Positions 1 through 10,460 of a stretch of 64,000 bases of DNA are shown here, in pieces (the stretch's first letter is position 1; every line of letters begins with the position of its first letter). The position numbers and the translations under genes were made by a program. The notes under the pieces were generated by a model. That model saw nothing but the letters and a program-made list of their open reading frames with translations. It ran no database searches and was not told the DNA's origin. This DNA is from Arthrobacter sp. ISL-30 (GTDB taxonomy: Bacteria > Actinomycetota > Actinomycetes > Actinomycetales > Micrococcaceae): assembly GCF_018613855.1 (NCBI RefSeq), contig NZ_JAGGPK010000003.1, positions 62,001-126,000 on the forward strand, given 5' to 3'.

Positions 1-59
1 GCCAAGCCTTGACAGCCAGGGGATTCATGGTTTCACCGGACCAGCGGATAGAGTCCTAG
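1..59 (+). CDS. C-terminal tail of an upstream dcw-cluster gene, probably murE (partial)
   Basis: An open frame enters from the left edge and ends at a TAG stop at 57-59, seven bases before the murF start. Only 18 residues are visible (ending SPDQRIES), too few to identify a family. In actinobacterial dcw clusters the gene directly before murF is normally murE (UDP-MurNAc-tripeptide synthetase), so murE is inferred from position alone. The frame has no stop from base 3 onward. Confidence 0.5.
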   Translation, partial: QALTARGFMVSPDQRIES

Positions 60-65
60 ACAGTC

Positions 66-1562
66 ATGATTGCACTTACTGCGGCGGAGATCGCCCATAT
101 CACCAACGGCCAGTTGACGGCGGACCCGGGAATCGTTCCGACCTCCGTGATCACGGATTCCCGTGAGGCGACGGCAGGCTCCCTCTATGTAGCCAAGCCC
201 GGAGAACATGCAGACGGACATTCCTTCGTCGGTGCTGCTTTCGACGGCGGCGCCGTCCTGGCGCTAACCGAGCGCATCGTTGAAGACGTCGACGGGCGTC
301 CGTTTCCCGCCGTCGTCGTCCAGGACGCGGTCTTGGCCATGGGCGCCATCGCTGCCGAAGCGGTGCGCCGCATCCGGGCGGACCGGGAAGCCCGCGGCGA
401 GGCCCTGACCGTCATCGGGATCACCGGCTCAGCCGGAAAGACCACCACGAAAGACCTTCTTGCAGGCATTCTTTCCGCCGAGGGCAAGACCGTCGCCCCA
501 AAGGGATCTTTCAACGGCGAGATCGGGGTGCCGCTGACCGTCTTCCAGGCGGATCTGGATACCCGTTTTCTCGTGATCGAGATGGGTGCCACCGGAATCG
601 GCCACATCCGCTACCTTGCAGATATGGTTGAGCCGGAAATCGGCGTGGTGCTGGGCGTCGGTACCGCCCACGCAGGTGAATTCGGCGGCATCGAAAACAT
701 CGCCCTGACCAAGGGCGAGCTGCTGGAAAAGCTGCCGGCCGAAGGCACCGCCATCATCAACATCGACGACGCCAGGGTTGCGGCCATGCGGTCACGATCC
801 TCGGCTCCCGTCCTGGGCTTTACAGCCGGAAACGCTGCCCCCGTGGGGCGGACTGTCGAGGCCCGCAATGTGGTCGTCGACGATGCCGGGCATCCCGGTT
901 TCGACCTTGTCTTTCCGGGCGGGGCTCCTGCCGTCCACGTGCAGAGCAAGCTCATCGGCAGCCACCACGTGACGAACCTCCTGGCAGCAGCCGGGGCCGC
1001 GTGGGCAGCCGGCGTTCCCGCAGAGCGCATCGCCGCCTCCCTCAGCACACAGCAGGCCGCCAGCCGGTGGCGCATGGAGCGCACCGAGCGTCCCGACGGC
1101 GTCACGATCATCAATGACGCCTACAACGCCAACCCGGAATCCATGCGTGCGGCCCTTCGTACGCTGGCGGACCTCGGCCAGGGCCGCCGGACCTGGGCTG
1201 TTCTGGGCGCCATGCTGGAACTTGGCGAGGACTCCATCCGCGAGCATGCCGCCGTCGGAACCCAGATTGTCCGACTCAATATCGACCGCCTGGTGGTGGT
1301 GGGCCGAGAGGCGCGCCCGCTGTACATTTCTGCCATCCAGGAAGGCTCATGGGGCAGCGAGTGCAGCTTCACGGAGACGGCCGAGGAAGCTTACGAACTC
1401 CTGCAGGCCGAGCTGCGCCCTGGCGACCTCGTGCTCTTCAAGTCTTCCAACGGCGTGGGGCTGAGGCACCTTGGGGACCGGATAGCACTACACCCGCTGG
1501 CTGACCCGAGAGGACTCAGCAACGCTGAGGCCGGCTCCAATGAAGGGAACGAGCTGCTGTGA
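66..1562 (+). CDS. murF: UDP-N-acetylmuramoyl-tripeptide--D-alanyl-D-alanine ligase
   Basis: MurF adds D-Ala-D-Ala to the UDP-MurNAc-tripeptide, the last cytoplasmic step of the pentapeptide precursor. The 498-residue length is slightly long for the family. The N-terminal domain is followed by the Mur-ligase ATP-binding loop [11 protein letters not shown] at about residues 118-128. Further on are the central-domain NxxxAH/N motif region ([15 protein letters not shown]) and the C-terminal-domain hallmark [11 protein letters not shown] near residue 350. The ATG at 66 follows the preceding stop by six bases. The stop overlaps the mraY GTG start (GTGA), so mraY translation is probably coupled. 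Confidence 0.97.
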   Translation: MIALTAAEIAHITNGQLTADPGIVPTSVITDSREATAGSLYVAKPGEHADGHSFVGAAFDGGAVLALTERIVEDVDGRPFPAVVVQDAVLAMGAIAAEAVRRIRADREARGEALTVIGITGSAGKTTTKDLLAGILSAEGKTVAPKGSFNGEIGVPLTVFQADLDTRFLVIEMGATGIGHIRYLADMVEPEIGVVLGVGTAHAGEFGGIENIALTKGELLEKLPAEGTAIINIDDARVAAMRSRSSAPVLGFTAGNAAPVGRTVEARNVVVDDAGHPGFDLVFPGGAPAVHVQSKLIGSHHVTNLLAAAGAAWAAGVPAERIAASLSTQQAASRWRMERTERPDGVTIINDAYNANPESMRAALRTLADLGQGRRTWAVLGAMLELGEDSIREHAAVGTQIVRLNIDRLVVVGREARPLYISAIQEGSWGSECSFTETAEEAYELLQAELRPGDLVLFKSSNGVGLRHLGDRIALHPLADPRGLSNAEAGSNEGNELL

Positions 1563-2668
1563 TTGCCCTCTTGATCGGCGCCGGCGTGGCCCTTCTGTTC
1601 GCGCTGGTAGGAACGCCCCTTTTCATCCGCCTGCTCGTGAACCGTGGCTACGGCCAGTTCATCCGCGACGACGGTCCGACGTCCCACCACACCAAGCGCG
1701 GAACGCCGACCATGGGCGGGACAGTGGTCGTGGCCGCGGTCCTTGTGGCGTATGGCGTTACGCACCTCATCATGTGGATGATGAATCCACGTTCGCCCGG
1801 CCCCTCGGTTTCCGGGCTCCTGCTCCTGTTCCTGATGGTAGGCATGGGCTTCGTGGGCTTCCTCGATGACTACATCAAGATCTCCAAGCAGCGCAGTCTC
1901 GGCCTCAATGCCAAAGCCAAGCTGATCCTCCAAGGCGCTGTCGGCATCCTCTTCGCCGTCCTTGCCCTGAACTTCCCGGACCAGGACGGCATCACCCCGG
2001 CCTCCATGCAGATCTCGCTGGTCCGCGACATTCCCTGGCTCAACCTTGCCTTCGGCGGAACGGTGCTGGGAGCCGTGCTGTTCGTGATCTGGTCAAACCT
2101 GATCGTCACGGCGGCAACCAACGGCGTCAACCTCACGGACGGCCTGGACGGACTAGCCTCCGGAGCGGCCATCATGGTCTTTGGTGCCTACACGCTGATG
2201 GGCATCTGGCAAAGCAACCAGGCCTGCGGTTCGCCCAGGGAAGCGGGGAGTGGCTGCTACATCGTGCGCGATCCGCTGGACCTGGCGCTTCTGGCCGCCA
2301 TCCTCAGTGCCGCGCTGGTTGGCTTCCTCTGGTGGAACACGTCACCGGCAAAGATCTTCATGGGTGACACAGGTTCCCTTGCCATCGGCGGCGCAATCGC
2401 CGGTTTCGCCATCATGTCCCGGACCGAACTGCTGCTGGGCCTCATCGGTGGCCTCTTCGTCCTCATCACGCTGTCCGTCATTATCCAGGTGGGCTATTTC
2501 AGGATCACCAAAGGCAAACGCTTCTTCAAGATGGCGCCGCTCCAGCATCACTTTGAACTGAAGGGATGGGCGGAAATCACGGTGGTAGTCCGCTTTTGGA
2601 TTCTCTGCGGACTCTTCGTGGCGGGCGGGCTGGGAATCTTCTACGCTGAATGGGTGGTGCTGCTGTGA
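1559..2668 (+). CDS. mraY: Phospho-N-acetylmuramoyl-pentapeptide-transferase (lipid I synthase)
   Basis: MraY transfers phospho-MurNAc-pentapeptide to undecaprenyl phosphate at the inner face of the membrane, giving lipid I. The 369-residue protein is polytopic, with about ten hydrophobic segments. Signature motifs are visible: [18 protein letters not shown] (residues 37-54), the Asp pair in FLDDYIKI (101-108), [12 protein letters not shown] (191-202), and a C-terminal [12 protein letters not shown] segment typical of MraY. It starts with GTG at 1559 inside the murF stop codon and ends in a GTGA overlap with the best murD start, continuing the coupled mur operon. Confidence 0.97.
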   Translation: MIALLIGAGVALLFALVGTPLFIRLLVNRGYGQFIRDDGPTSHHTKRGTPTMGGTVVVAAVLVAYGVTHLIMWMMNPRSPGPSVSGLLLLFLMVGMGFVGFLDDYIKISKQRSLGLNAKAKLILQGAVGILFAVLALNFPDQDGITPASMQISLVRDIPWLNLAFGGTVLGAVLFVIWSNLIVTAATNGVNLTDGLDGLASGAAIMVFGAYTLMGIWQSNQACGSPREAGSGCYIVRDPLDLALLAAILSAALVGFLWWNTSPAKIFMGDTGSLAIGGAIAGFAIMSRTELLLGLIGGLFVLITLSVIIQVGYFRITKGKRFFKMAPLQHHFELKGWAEITVVVRFWILCGLFVAGGLGIFYAEWVVLL

Positions 2669-4251
2669 ACAGGACGAACGACGTCGCTCAGGCTTCGGCG
2701 AACCGGCTCGACTCCCTTGTCAGCTGGGACGCTGACTGGAGTGGACTGCGGGTAGTGGTGACGGGAATCGGCGTCTCGGGTTTCGCGGCAGCCGACACCC
2801 TCATTGAACTCGGGGCGAAGGTCGTCGTCGTTGACGCCGCCACCACTGCGAAGGCCCGGGCGCAGGCGGACACGCTGAAGATCGTCGGCGCCGTCGACGT
2901 CCTCCTTGGCGAAGACGCTGTCACGTCCATCCCCAGGATCGACGGCGAAAAGCCGGAGCTGATCGTCACCTCCCCGGGCTGGCGTCCGGACCAGGCACTT
3001 CTCGCCGCGGCCAAGCGGGCGCACATCCCGGTCTGGGGCGACGTCGAACTGGCCTGGCGCGTGCGGGAACGCAAGGGGCGCAAGACCGCGGACTGGCTGG
3101 CCATCACAGGAACCAACGGCAAGACCACCACGGTGGGCATGACTGAGGCGATGCTCCAGGCAGCCGGCCTGAAGGCGATCGCTGTCGGGAATGTCGGAAC
3201 ACCCATCCTCGACGCCCTCAGGGACCCCGTGGATTACGACGCTTTCGCCGTGGAGCTTTCCAGCTTCCAGCTGCATTGGAGCCATTCGCTGTCTCCCGAG
3301 GCGAGCGTCTGCCTCAATGTGGCCGAGGACCACATCGATTGGCACGGGTCCTATGATTCCTATCTGGCCGACAAGGCCAAGGTCTACGCCAATGTCCGGA
3401 AGGCCTGCATCTACAATGCAGAGCAGATTGAGACGGAGCGCATGGTGGAAAATGCCGACGTCGTCGAAGGCTGTCGCGCAATCGGCTTCACCACGAACAC
3501 TCCCGCGATCAGCATGCTCGGCGTCGTGGAAGGCCTGCTCGTGGACCGCGCGTTCATCGAGGAGCGGAAGAACTCCGCCGCTGAGCTCGCCTCGATTGCT
3601 GACCTGGGGCCCATCGCCCCCCGGCATATGGTGGCCAATGCCCTCGCCGCCGCGGCCCTGGTTCGTGCCTACGGCGTTGAGCCTTCCGCCGTCCGCGAGG
3701 GGCTGAAGAAGTACCTCCCCGGAAACCACCGGATCCAGCCGGTAGCACAGGCGAACGGCGTGCTCTGGATCAATGATTCCAAGGCCACCAACCCACATGC
3801 GGCGGCGGCATCCCTCTCGGCATTCGAGAACATTGTCTGGATCGCCGGCGGCCTCTCCAAGGGCGTGAACTACGACGACCTGGTCAAGGAGCATTCCAAG
3901 CGGATCAAGGCGGTGGTCCTGCTTGGCACCGACACAACGGCCCTGGAGGCTGCGCTGCAACGACACGCCCCTGACGTCCCCGTGATAGGCCAGCCCAAGG
4001 GCGAAACTGAAGGAGTGCAGACTGCCGCGACGGACGGTGCCCCAGCAGGACATTCGCCGATCTTTGGTGAGACGGTGATGGCACGGGCCGTCGCATCAGC
4101 AGCCGAGGTTGCCGAGCCCGGCGACACAGTGCTGATGGCCCCGGCAGCTGCCTCCATGGATCAATTCTCTTCCTACGCTCACCGTGGCGACGCTTTCATC
4201 CAGGCAGTTCGCGAGCTCGTGGAAGGGCAGGCCAAGACCGCCGAGGAGTAA
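2665..4251 (+). CDS. murD: UDP-N-acetylmuramoylalanine--D-glutamate ligase
   Basis: MurD adds D-glutamate to UDP-MurNAc-L-Ala. From the GTG at 2665 the protein has 528 residues, with an N-terminal Rossmann-like region ([17 protein letters not shown]), the ATP loop [11 protein letters not shown] at about residue 146, VELSSFQL, and [20 protein letters not shown] in the C-terminal part. An ATG at 2650 would add five residues and overlap mraY by 19 bases. The GTG at 2665 is preferred because it gives the same GTGA stop/start overlap seen between murF and mraY. The roughly 50-residue C-terminal excess over E. coli MurD includes an insertion near [12 protein letters not shown]. Confidence 0.95.
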   Translation: MNRTNDVAQASANRLDSLVSWDADWSGLRVVVTGIGVSGFAAADTLIELGAKVVVVDAATTAKARAQADTLKIVGAVDVLLGEDAVTSIPRIDGEKPELIVTSPGWRPDQALLAAAKRAHIPVWGDVELAWRVRERKGRKTADWLAITGTNGKTTTVGMTEAMLQAAGLKAIAVGNVGTPILDALRDPVDYDAFAVELSSFQLHWSHSLSPEASVCLNVAEDHIDWHGSYDSYLADKAKVYANVRKACIYNAEQIETERMVENADVVEGCRAIGFTTNTPAISMLGVVEGLLVDRAFIEERKNSAAELASIADLGPIAPRHMVANALAAAALVRAYGVEPSAVREGLKKYLPGNHRIQPVAQANGVLWINDSKATNPHAAAASLSAFENIVWIAGGLSKGVNYDDLVKEHSKRIKAVVLLGTDTTALEAALQRHAPDVPVIGQPKGETEGVQTAATDGAPAGHSPIFGETVMARAVASAAEVAEPGDTVLMAPAAASMDQFSSYAHRGDAFIQAVRELVEGQAKTAEE

Positions 4252-4253
4252 GA

Positions 4254-5534
4254 ATGGTGAGCACGCCCACACGGACCCAGGGCGCCAAGCCCGGTGCCGG
4301 GAAGGCCACTCCTGCGCCGTTGCCCGCCAGGGTTCGTGGAGGGCTGAGGAGCTTTTGGAACGCGCTGGAGGGTTCCGGAAAATCCCGCAACGGATCCACT
4401 TACTACCTCATCCTTGGGTCGACGCTGGCCTTGACCGCGATCGGCATCATGATGGTGCTTTCCGCGTCAAGCGTCGAGTCCATCGCAGCGGGCGAATCCC
4501 CTTACTCGGCGGCCCTCAAACAGGGCATGTTCGCCGCCATTGGACTCGTCCTTATGACCGTGCTGTCGCGCGTGAACGTCCTATGGCTCAAGAGACTGGC
4601 CTGGCCCGGGATCTTCGTCGCCTACCTGCTCCTGGTCCTGGTGCTCCTGATTGGAACCAGCACCAATGGCAACCAGAACTGGATCGAGTTCGGTTCCTTC
4701 ACCTTCCAGCCCTCAGAAGCAGCCAAGCTCGCCCTCGCGCTCTGGATGGCTACCGTACTGGCGCGCAAGGAGCGGCTCCTCATCCGCAGCCGCCACGCCC
4801 TCATCCCCGTGGTTCCCATCGCCCTGGGTATCATCGGCCTGGTCCTTGCCGGAAACGACCTCGGAACGGGCATGATCATCATGGTCATCATGGCTGCCGC
4901 CCTGTTCTTCTCAGGCGTTCGGCTGTATCTGTTCGGCCTCGCCGGTCTCCTGGCCGTTGCGGGCACCGCCATCATGGCCATTGCCAGCCCGAACCGGATG
5001 TGTCGAATCCTTTCCTGGACCGGCCAGACCTGCGCTGACGGCACGGACGTCAACTACCAGTCCACCAATGGCCTCTATGCGTTGGCCTCCGGCGGCTGGT
5101 TCGGAGTGGGGCTGGGACAGAGCCGGCAGAAGTACAGCTGGATCCCGGAAGCGCACAACGACTTCATCTTCGCCATCATCGGGGAGGAACTCGGCCTGGC
5201 AGGAACGATTGTCGTCCTGGCCCTCTTCGCCATTCTCGGCGCAGCGATTTACCGGGTTGTGGTGGCGCAGGAGGACATGTTCCACAGGGTGCTCGCGGGA
5301 ACCATCATGGTGTGGCTCCTCGGGCAGGGCACCGTGAACATGGCGGTTGTAACCGGGCTGTTGCCTGTAATCGGTGTGCCATTGCCCTTCATTTCCTATG
5401 GCGGTTCGGCCCTGCTCATGTCCCTGTGCGGCATCGGCGTAGTCTTGTCCTTGGCCCGCGCACAAATGGCGCCAGGTATCCAGCCCAAGAGGATCCTGAA
5501 GCTGCCAGCGAAACCTGCACGAAAGCGTAAATAG
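4254..5534 (+). CDS. ftsW: Lipid II polymerase of the division septum (SEDS family)
   Basis: FtsW is the SEDS-family glycosyltransferase that polymerises lipid II at the septum with its partner class B PBP. The 426-residue protein has a basic cytoplasmic N-terminus of about 50 residues and around ten transmembrane helices. Family motifs include NGNQNWIEFGSFTFQPSE, the conserved GNDLGTGMII, and PLPFISYGGSALL near the C-terminus. It starts two bases after the murD stop, with the Shine-Dalgarno GAGGAG inside the end of murD. Its place between murD and murG is the standard dcw position and supports FtsW over RodA. Confidence 0.95.
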   Translation: MVSTPTRTQGAKPGAGKATPAPLPARVRGGLRSFWNALEGSGKSRNGSTYYLILGSTLALTAIGIMMVLSASSVESIAAGESPYSAALKQGMFAAIGLVLMTVLSRVNVLWLKRLAWPGIFVAYLLLVLVLLIGTSTNGNQNWIEFGSFTFQPSEAAKLALALWMATVLARKERLLIRSRHALIPVVPIALGIIGLVLAGNDLGTGMIIMVIMAAALFFSGVRLYLFGLAGLLAVAGTAIMAIASPNRMCRILSWTGQTCADGTDVNYQSTNGLYALASGGWFGVGLGQSRQKYSWIPEAHNDFIFAIIGEELGLAGTIVVLALFAILGAAIYRVVVAQEDMFHRVLAGTIMVWLLGQGTVNMAVVTGLLPVIGVPLPFISYGGSALLMSLCGIGVVLSLARAQMAPGIQPKRILKLPAKPARKRK

Positions 5535-5540
5535 CCCTTC

Positions 5541-6641
5541 ATGAACTCCCAGAAATTGTCCGTGGTCCTGGCCGGCGGCGGCACCGCTGGCCACGTCAGC
5601 CCGTTGCTGGCCATTGCCGATGCCATCAAGGAGGCCAGGCCGGAAGCGTCGATCGTGGCTGTTGGTACCCCGGGAGGCATGGAAACACGCCTTGTGCCTG
5701 CCGCCGGCTATGAGCTTGCGACCATTGATCGAGTGCCGTTTCCCCGGCGCCCTTCGCTTGACCTCGCCAAGCTTCCTGGTCGGCTCGTGCGAGCCGTCAA
5801 GCAGGCGGAGGCTGTGCTTGACGCGGCCGATGCGGACGTCCTGGTCGGCGTCGGCGGCTATGTCTGCACTCCGATGTACCTTGCGGCCTCCCGGAAGAAG
5901 ATCCCCATCGTCATCCACGAGGCCAACACCCGCCCAGGGCTCGCCAACAGGTTAGGAGCCCGGTTCAGCCGCCATGTGGCGGTGGCCTTTGCGGAAACTC
6001 CGCTCAGGAATGCCGGGCATGTAGGAATGCCCATGCGCAAGGCGGTGTCTACCCTGGACCGGGGTGCGGCGCGTGCCGCGGCCCGGGCCGCCCTTGGGCT
6101 GGATGCCGATCGGCCTGTTCTGGTTGTCACAGGCGGCTCGTCCGGTGCCCTCAGCATCAACCGAACCATTGCGCGTTCCGTTGAGGCCCTCGCAGAAGCC
6201 GGCATCCAGACCCTGCACATCACCGGTCGCGGGAAGGCTGTGCTGGACGTCGACGGCGGACAGCTCGCCGCCGACGGCTACCGGCAGGTGGAGTATGTGG
6301 ACGGGATGGAGAACGTCTACGCCGCGGCAGATGTCCTGCTGGCCCGCTCCGGCGCGGCTACGGTCTGCGAAGTAGCGGCCGTCGGCGTGCCTGCCGTCTT
6401 CGTGCCCCTGCCCATTGGCAACGGAGAACAGGCCCTGAACGCCGCGGGCCTTGTTCGCAACGGTGCTGCTTTGATGGTGGAGGACAAGGCGCTGAACCCC
6501 GAATGGGTCCGGGAGCATCTCATTCCGCTTCTTACTGACTCCGGGCGGCTGGCTGAGATGTCACGGAAATCCGAAAGCCTGGGTATCCGTAACGCCGATC
6601 AACTTATGGCCGAACTCGTACTGGAAGCGGTATCCAAATGA
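5541..6641 (+). CDS. murG: UDP-GlcNAc:undecaprenyl-PP-MurNAc-pentapeptide GlcNAc transferase
   Basis: MurG converts lipid I to lipid II on the cytoplasmic face. The 366-residue protein begins with the glycine-rich [15 protein letters not shown] (residues 12-26). It carries the conserved [13 protein letters not shown] and [13 protein letters not shown] segments, the URSGAAT-like [26 protein letters not shown], and [13 protein letters not shown] near the C-terminus. These are the family G-loops and UDP-GlcNAc binding site. It ends in an ATGA overlap with murC, so the two are coupled. Confidence 0.97.
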   Translation: MNSQKLSVVLAGGGTAGHVSPLLAIADAIKEARPEASIVAVGTPGGMETRLVPAAGYELATIDRVPFPRRPSLDLAKLPGRLVRAVKQAEAVLDAADADVLVGVGGYVCTPMYLAASRKKIPIVIHEANTRPGLANRLGARFSRHVAVAFAETPLRNAGHVGMPMRKAVSTLDRGAARAAARAALGLDADRPVLVVTGGSSGALSINRTIARSVEALAEAGIQTLHITGRGKAVLDVDGGQLAADGYRQVEYVDGMENVYAAADVLLARSGAATVCEVAAVGVPAVFVPLPIGNGEQALNAAGLVRNGAALMVEDKALNPEWVREHLIPLLTDSGRLAEMSRKSESLGIRNADQLMAELVLEAVSK

Positions 6642-8053
6642 CCCAGCCCGTCTCACTGAACTCGCTTGGCCGTGTCCACTTTGTCGGTATCGGGGGAGTG
6701 GGGATGTCCGCCGTCGCCAGGATCATGGTGGCCCGTGAAGTGCCGGTCAGCGGCTCCGATGCCAAAGACCTTCCCGTCATGAAGGAACTTGAAGCAGCCG
6801 GCGCCCGGATCGCCGTCGGCTACTCAGCCCTTAACGTGGGGGACGCCCAGACCGTCGTTGCCGGTTCTGCCATCCGCCGGGACAATCCCGAACTCGAGGC
6901 GGCACGGGCCGCCGGCCTGCCGATCCTGCACCGGTCCGAGGCCCTTGCGGCCACGATGGGCGGGGACCGAGTGGTTGCGGTTGCAGGGACGCATGGCAAG
7001 TCCACCACGACATCCATGATCACCGTCCTGCTCAAGGAAGCCGGCCTGGATCCGTCGTTCGCGATCGGGGCCAACGTCCCGTCCCTGGGCGTCAACGCGG
7101 CGCATGGCGAGTCCGACATCTTTGTTGCCGAGGCCGATGAATCCGACGGCTCCTTCCTCAACTACCGGCCACGGATCGCCGTCGTTACGAACGTCGAAGC
7201 GGATCACCTGGACCACTACGGCACTCCGGAAGCCGTGTTTGCTTCCTTTGACAGCTTCGCTGCCCTGCTACCCGCGGATGGCCTGCTGCTCGCCTGTGCC
7301 GACGATGAGGGAGCGCGATCCCTCGCCTCCCGCACCCGCGCCGCCGGCACCACTCGGGTGCGCACCTACGGTACCTCTGGGGATGCGGACATCCGGCTGC
7401 ACGACGGCGGGCCAGGAGCCGTGTGGCTCAGCGTCCGGATGCCCGCCAACGGGCAATCGCAGACGGGATTGCCGCTGCCCGCTGGGGAACGCTACCGGCT
7501 GGAGCTCCAGGTTCCCGGCCGGCACAATGCCCTCAATGCTGCGGCCGCGTTCGCAGTGGCGGTTGAGCTTGGCGTGGCGCCTGAAATGGCCGCGGTGGCA
7601 TTGGGCCATTTCACCGGTGCATCACGCCGCTTCGAATTCAAGGGCGAGGGCAGGGGAGTACGCGTCTACGACGACTATGCCCACCATCCCACCGAAGTCC
7701 TGGCTGCGCTGTCCGCCGCCCGGTCAGTTGCCGGAGAGCACAAGGTGCATGTGCTGTTCCAGCCCCACCTTTTCTCGCGGACGAGGGAATTCGCACGGGA
7801 GTTTGCCGAGGCGCTCAATACGGCGGATACGGCCCTGGTCCTGGATATTTATCCGGCACGTGAGGACCCCATCCCAGGCGTCACCAGCAGGCTCATCACT
7901 GACCGGCTGACGTCGGGCCGCCTGGTTGCCGGGGGCAAGGAAGCCACCGAAGCGGTCGCTGCCGCCGCCGGCACGGGTGACGTTGTGCTCACGGTCGGCG
8001 CCGGCGATGTCACAGCCTACGGGTCGCAGATCGTCGAGGCACTGGATGGCTAG
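6638..8053 (+). CDS. murC: UDP-N-acetylmuramate--L-alanine ligase
   Basis: MurC attaches L-alanine to UDP-MurNAc, the first amino acid of the stem peptide. The 471-residue protein has the N-terminal [16 protein letters not shown] nucleotide-binding stretch, the ATP loop [24 protein letters not shown], a DHLDHYG motif and the C-terminal [10 protein letters not shown]. These separate MurC from Mpl and the other Mur ligases. The ATG at 6638 overlaps the murG stop (ATGA), and its own stop overlaps the ftsQ start by eight bases. Confidence 0.97.
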   Translation: MTQPVSLNSLGRVHFVGIGGVGMSAVARIMVAREVPVSGSDAKDLPVMKELEAAGARIAVGYSALNVGDAQTVVAGSAIRRDNPELEAARAAGLPILHRSEALAATMGGDRVVAVAGTHGKSTTTSMITVLLKEAGLDPSFAIGANVPSLGVNAAHGESDIFVAEADESDGSFLNYRPRIAVVTNVEADHLDHYGTPEAVFASFDSFAALLPADGLLLACADDEGARSLASRTRAAGTTRVRTYGTSGDADIRLHDGGPGAVWLSVRMPANGQSQTGLPLPAGERYRLELQVPGRHNALNAAAAFAVAVELGVAPEMAAVALGHFTGASRRFEFKGEGRGVRVYDDYAHHPTEVLAALSAARSVAGEHKVHVLFQPHLFSRTREFAREFAEALNTADTALVLDIYPAREDPIPGVTSRLITDRLTSGRLVAGGKEATEAVAAAAGTGDVVLTVGAGDVTAYGSQIVEALDG

Positions 8054-8978
8054 CGGACGCAAGCCCAGCTACCGGCCGGCTGCGCGTTCATCGCCCGCCG
8101 CCTCCGGTGTGTCCCGGCCCCGTTCTACCAGCAGGCCGGGCGGGCCCAGTGTGATCAGCGCCGAGCGTTCGCTGGATGCTGCCCAGGCCCAAGGGACCAA
8201 CGCCCAGGGCCAGGGCGCCAAGGCCCACGCCAAGCTCCAGGAAGCCAAGGCCCCGGCCAAAGTCCTGACGTTCCCCGAATCCAGGCGGAGGAAGCTCAAG
8301 CGCAGGATCATCTGGGTTTCAAGCATTACCGCGGCGCTGGTAGCGGCGCTGATTGTCGGGGCGGTCTATTCCCCGGTGCTGGCCATCAGGACGTTCACCA
8401 TCGATGGCACAAGGCTGCTCGCCCCGGACCAGGTGCGGACAGTCCTGGCACCGCTGGAAGGCAAGCCATTGCCGCAGGTGGGTAAGGACGAGGTCACGGG
8501 GCTGCTCAAACCGCTGGTTCAGGTTCGATCGGTCACCATCGAAGCCCACCCGCCCTCGGAGCTGGTGGTACACGTCCAGGAACGCGTTCCCGTGGCCCTC
8601 ATGAAGCAAGGCGAGCAGTACCTGCTCGTCGACGTCGACGGCGTGCAGTTGGGCGCCACAGCCGATCCCGAGTCGGTGGCGCTGCCACTGATCGACGGGG
8701 GCGGCACGGCTGTGGGCAAGGACATCTTTGCCGCCATCACCGGCGTGCTGGGAACGCTCCCTCCGGACATCCTGGCTCGGATGTCAACGGCATCCGCCGA
8801 ATCGGTGGATTCAGTGAAGCTGAAGCTCGACGACGGGAAGACCGTTGTATGGGGAAATGCCGAGGAAATGGAGCTCAAGGCACGTGTCCTGGAGGCGCTG
8901 CTCAGGGCGCCCGCGGATCCAAAGGTGCCGGTCTCGGTCTACGACGTCAGCACGCCTCGGCATGCCTTCACCAAGTGA
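8046..8978 (+). CDS. ftsQ: Cell division protein FtsQ (POTRA domain)
   Basis: FtsQ is a bitopic divisome protein that links early and late division proteins and binds the FtsB/FtsL subcomplex. The ATG at 8046, overlapping the murC stop by eight bases, gives 310 residues; upstream in-frame codons would only extend into murC. The N-terminal 85 residues are cytoplasmic, basic, and rich in Ala/Gln/Lys low-complexity sequence. One transmembrane helix lies at about residues 88-109. A POTRA region follows (FTIDGTRLLAPDQVRTVLAP, then VQERVPVALM), as in the FtsQ/DivIB family. Confidence 0.93.
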   Translation: MASGRKPSYRPAARSSPAASGVSRPRSTSRPGGPSVISAERSLDAAQAQGTNAQGQGAKAHAKLQEAKAPAKVLTFPESRRRKLKRRIIWVSSITAALVAALIVGAVYSPVLAIRTFTIDGTRLLAPDQVRTVLAPLEGKPLPQVGKDEVTGLLKPLVQVRSVTIEAHPPSELVVHVQERVPVALMKQGEQYLLVDVDGVQLGATADPESVALPLIDGGGTAVGKDIFAAITGVLGTLPPDILARMSTASAESVDSVKLKLDDGKTVVWGNAEEMELKARVLEALLRAPADPKVPVSVYDVSTPRHAFTK

Positions 8979-9072
8979 CGGCAAACCGGCAATTTCAGCA
9001 AAAACAAGCGACACGCTGCGGTGGTCATTGAATGTGGCAACCGGAGGAAATAGCGTCGCAGTCAAGAGTTAC

Positions 9073-9148
9073 TTGACATAACTATAACCTTCAACTAGAG
9101 GGTTAGGGTCCGGGAATTCAAGTTGGACTCGATCAGTTTCGCTATAGG
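9073..9148 (+). promoter_or_regulatory. Candidate ftsZ promoters in the ftsQ-ftsZ gap
   Basis: The 192-base gap before ftsZ is AT-richer than its surroundings. A perfect -35 TTGACA (9073-9078) is followed after 17 bases by TAGAGG (9096-9101). A second -10-like TATAGG (9143-9148) would give a leader of about 16 bases that keeps the Shine-Dalgarno AAGGGG. ftsZ therefore probably has its own promoter(s) in addition to read-through from the mur operon. The -10 elements are imperfect, and no transcript start is known from sequence alone. Confidence 0.5.
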
Positions 9149-9170
9149 ACACGAACAAGGGGCACGAAAC

Positions 9171-10415
9171 GTGGCAGCACCGCAGAATTACTTGGCCGTC
9201 ATCAAGGTCGTCGGCATCGGCGGCGGTGGCGTGAATGCAGTCAACCGCATGATCGAGGTCGGACTTCGCGGAGTCGAGTTCATCGCAATCAACACCGATG
9301 CCCAGGCCCTTCTGATGAGTGATGCAGACGTCAAGCTCGACGTCGGACGCGAGCTCACGCGTGGCCTGGGCGCCGGAGCCAACCCCGAGGTCGGCAAGCA
9401 GGCCGCAGAGGACCACGCGGACGAGATCGAGGAGGTCCTCCGTGGTGCCGACATGGTCTTCGTCACCGCTGGCGAAGGCGGCGGCACGGGCACCGGTGGC
9501 GCGCCCGTCGTGGCACGCATTGCCCGTTCGCTTGGCGCCCTCACCATCGGCGTCGTGACCCGCCCGTTCACCTTCGAAGGCCGCCGCCGCGCAGGTTCTG
9601 CCGAAGCGGGCATCGACGCCCTGCGGGACGAGGTCGACACCCTGATCGTGATCCCGAACGATCGCCTCCTGTCCATCAGCGACCGCAACGTCTCCGTCCT
9701 GGACGCCTTCCGTTCCGCTGACCAGGTGCTGCTGTCCGGCGTCCAGGGCATCACGGACCTCATTACCACTCCGGGCCTTATCAACCTGGACTTTGCGGAC
9801 GTCAAATCCGTGATGCAGGGTGCAGGCTCCGCCCTTATGGGCATTGGCTCTGCCAGGGGCGAGGATCGTGCCGTCAAGGCCGCCGAGCTTGCCATTGCTT
9901 CCCCTCTGCTCGAAGCATCCATCGACGGAGCCCACGGTGTCCTGCTCTCCATCCAGGGTGGCTCCGACCTTGGCCTGTTCGAGATCAATGAGGCCGCGCG
10001 CCTGGTGCAGGAAGTGGCACACCCGGAAGCCAACATCATCTTTGGTGCCGTGATTGACGACGCCCTGGGTGACGAAGCGCGGGTCACCGTCATCGCCGCC
10101 GGTTTCGACGACGTCAAGGCCACCTCGCCTTCCCTCAACCAGGGTGCAGCACAGTCCGGTGCCCACGCCCAGCCAGTCCCGCATGAGGCACCGTCCGAGC
10201 GCCCTGCCGCGCCGGCAGCCGCACCCGTCCAGGCACCCGCCCATCAGCACATCGGGGCAGGAGTCGGGGCCGCCAGCCTGAGCAACTGGGGCCAGCAGCG
10301 GCCCTCGGCCCTACCAGCCGACTCGGGATTCGACGTCGACCTGCCCTCGATCGTGGAGCCCGACCTGTCCGGAAGCCGCACTGACGACCTCGACGTACCC
10401 GACTTCCTCAAGTAG
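9171..10415 (+). CDS. ftsZ: Cell division GTPase FtsZ
   Basis: FtsZ is the tubulin homologue that forms the Z ring. The GTG at 9171 gives 414 residues beginning [10 protein letters not shown], the usual actinobacterial N-terminus. An in-frame ATG at 9123 would add 16 residues unlike the family. Visible motifs are [15 protein letters not shown], the tubulin signature GGGTGTGG (103-110), the T7 loop NLDFAD (205-210) that completes the catalytic site of the neighbouring subunit, a Pro/Ala-rich linker from about residue 325, and the C-terminal partner-binding peptide [11 protein letters not shown] Shine-Dalgarno AAGGGG lies about ten bases before the start. Confidence 0.98.
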   Translation: MAAPQNYLAVIKVVGIGGGGVNAVNRMIEVGLRGVEFIAINTDAQALLMSDADVKLDVGRELTRGLGAGANPEVGKQAAEDHADEIEEVLRGADMVFVTAGEGGGTGTGGAPVVARIARSLGALTIGVVTRPFTFEGRRRAGSAEAGIDALRDEVDTLIVIPNDRLLSISDRNVSVLDAFRSADQVLLSGVQGITDLITTPGLINLDFADVKSVMQGAGSALMGIGSARGEDRAVKAAELAIASPLLEASIDGAHGVLLSIQGGSDLGLFEINEAARLVQEVAHPEANIIFGAVIDDALGDEARVTVIAAGFDDVKATSPSLNQGAAQSGAHAQPVPHEAPSERPAAPAAAPVQAPAHQHIGAGVGAASLSNWGQQRPSALPADSGFDVDLPSIVEPDLSGSRTDDLDVPDFLK

Positions 10416-10460
10416 GCCAACCGCCTGCTCGGACACATCTCGAAGGAGAACCTGCAACCG

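Noticed and set aside
2641..4053. 470-codon open frame opposite murD
   Set aside because: Antisense to murD, whose motifs are complete. It has no ribosome site and is composed like a shadow frame.
4184..5038. 284-codon frame overlapping murD and ftsW in another frame
   Set aside because: Rich in Arg/Pro/His as expected of a shifted frame; ftsW in the same region has clear membrane helices and family motifs.
9123..9170. N-terminal extension of FtsZ by 16 residues from ATG 9123
   Set aside because: FtsZ proteins of relatives begin at the [10 protein letters not shown] position, and a ribosome site fits GTG 9171.
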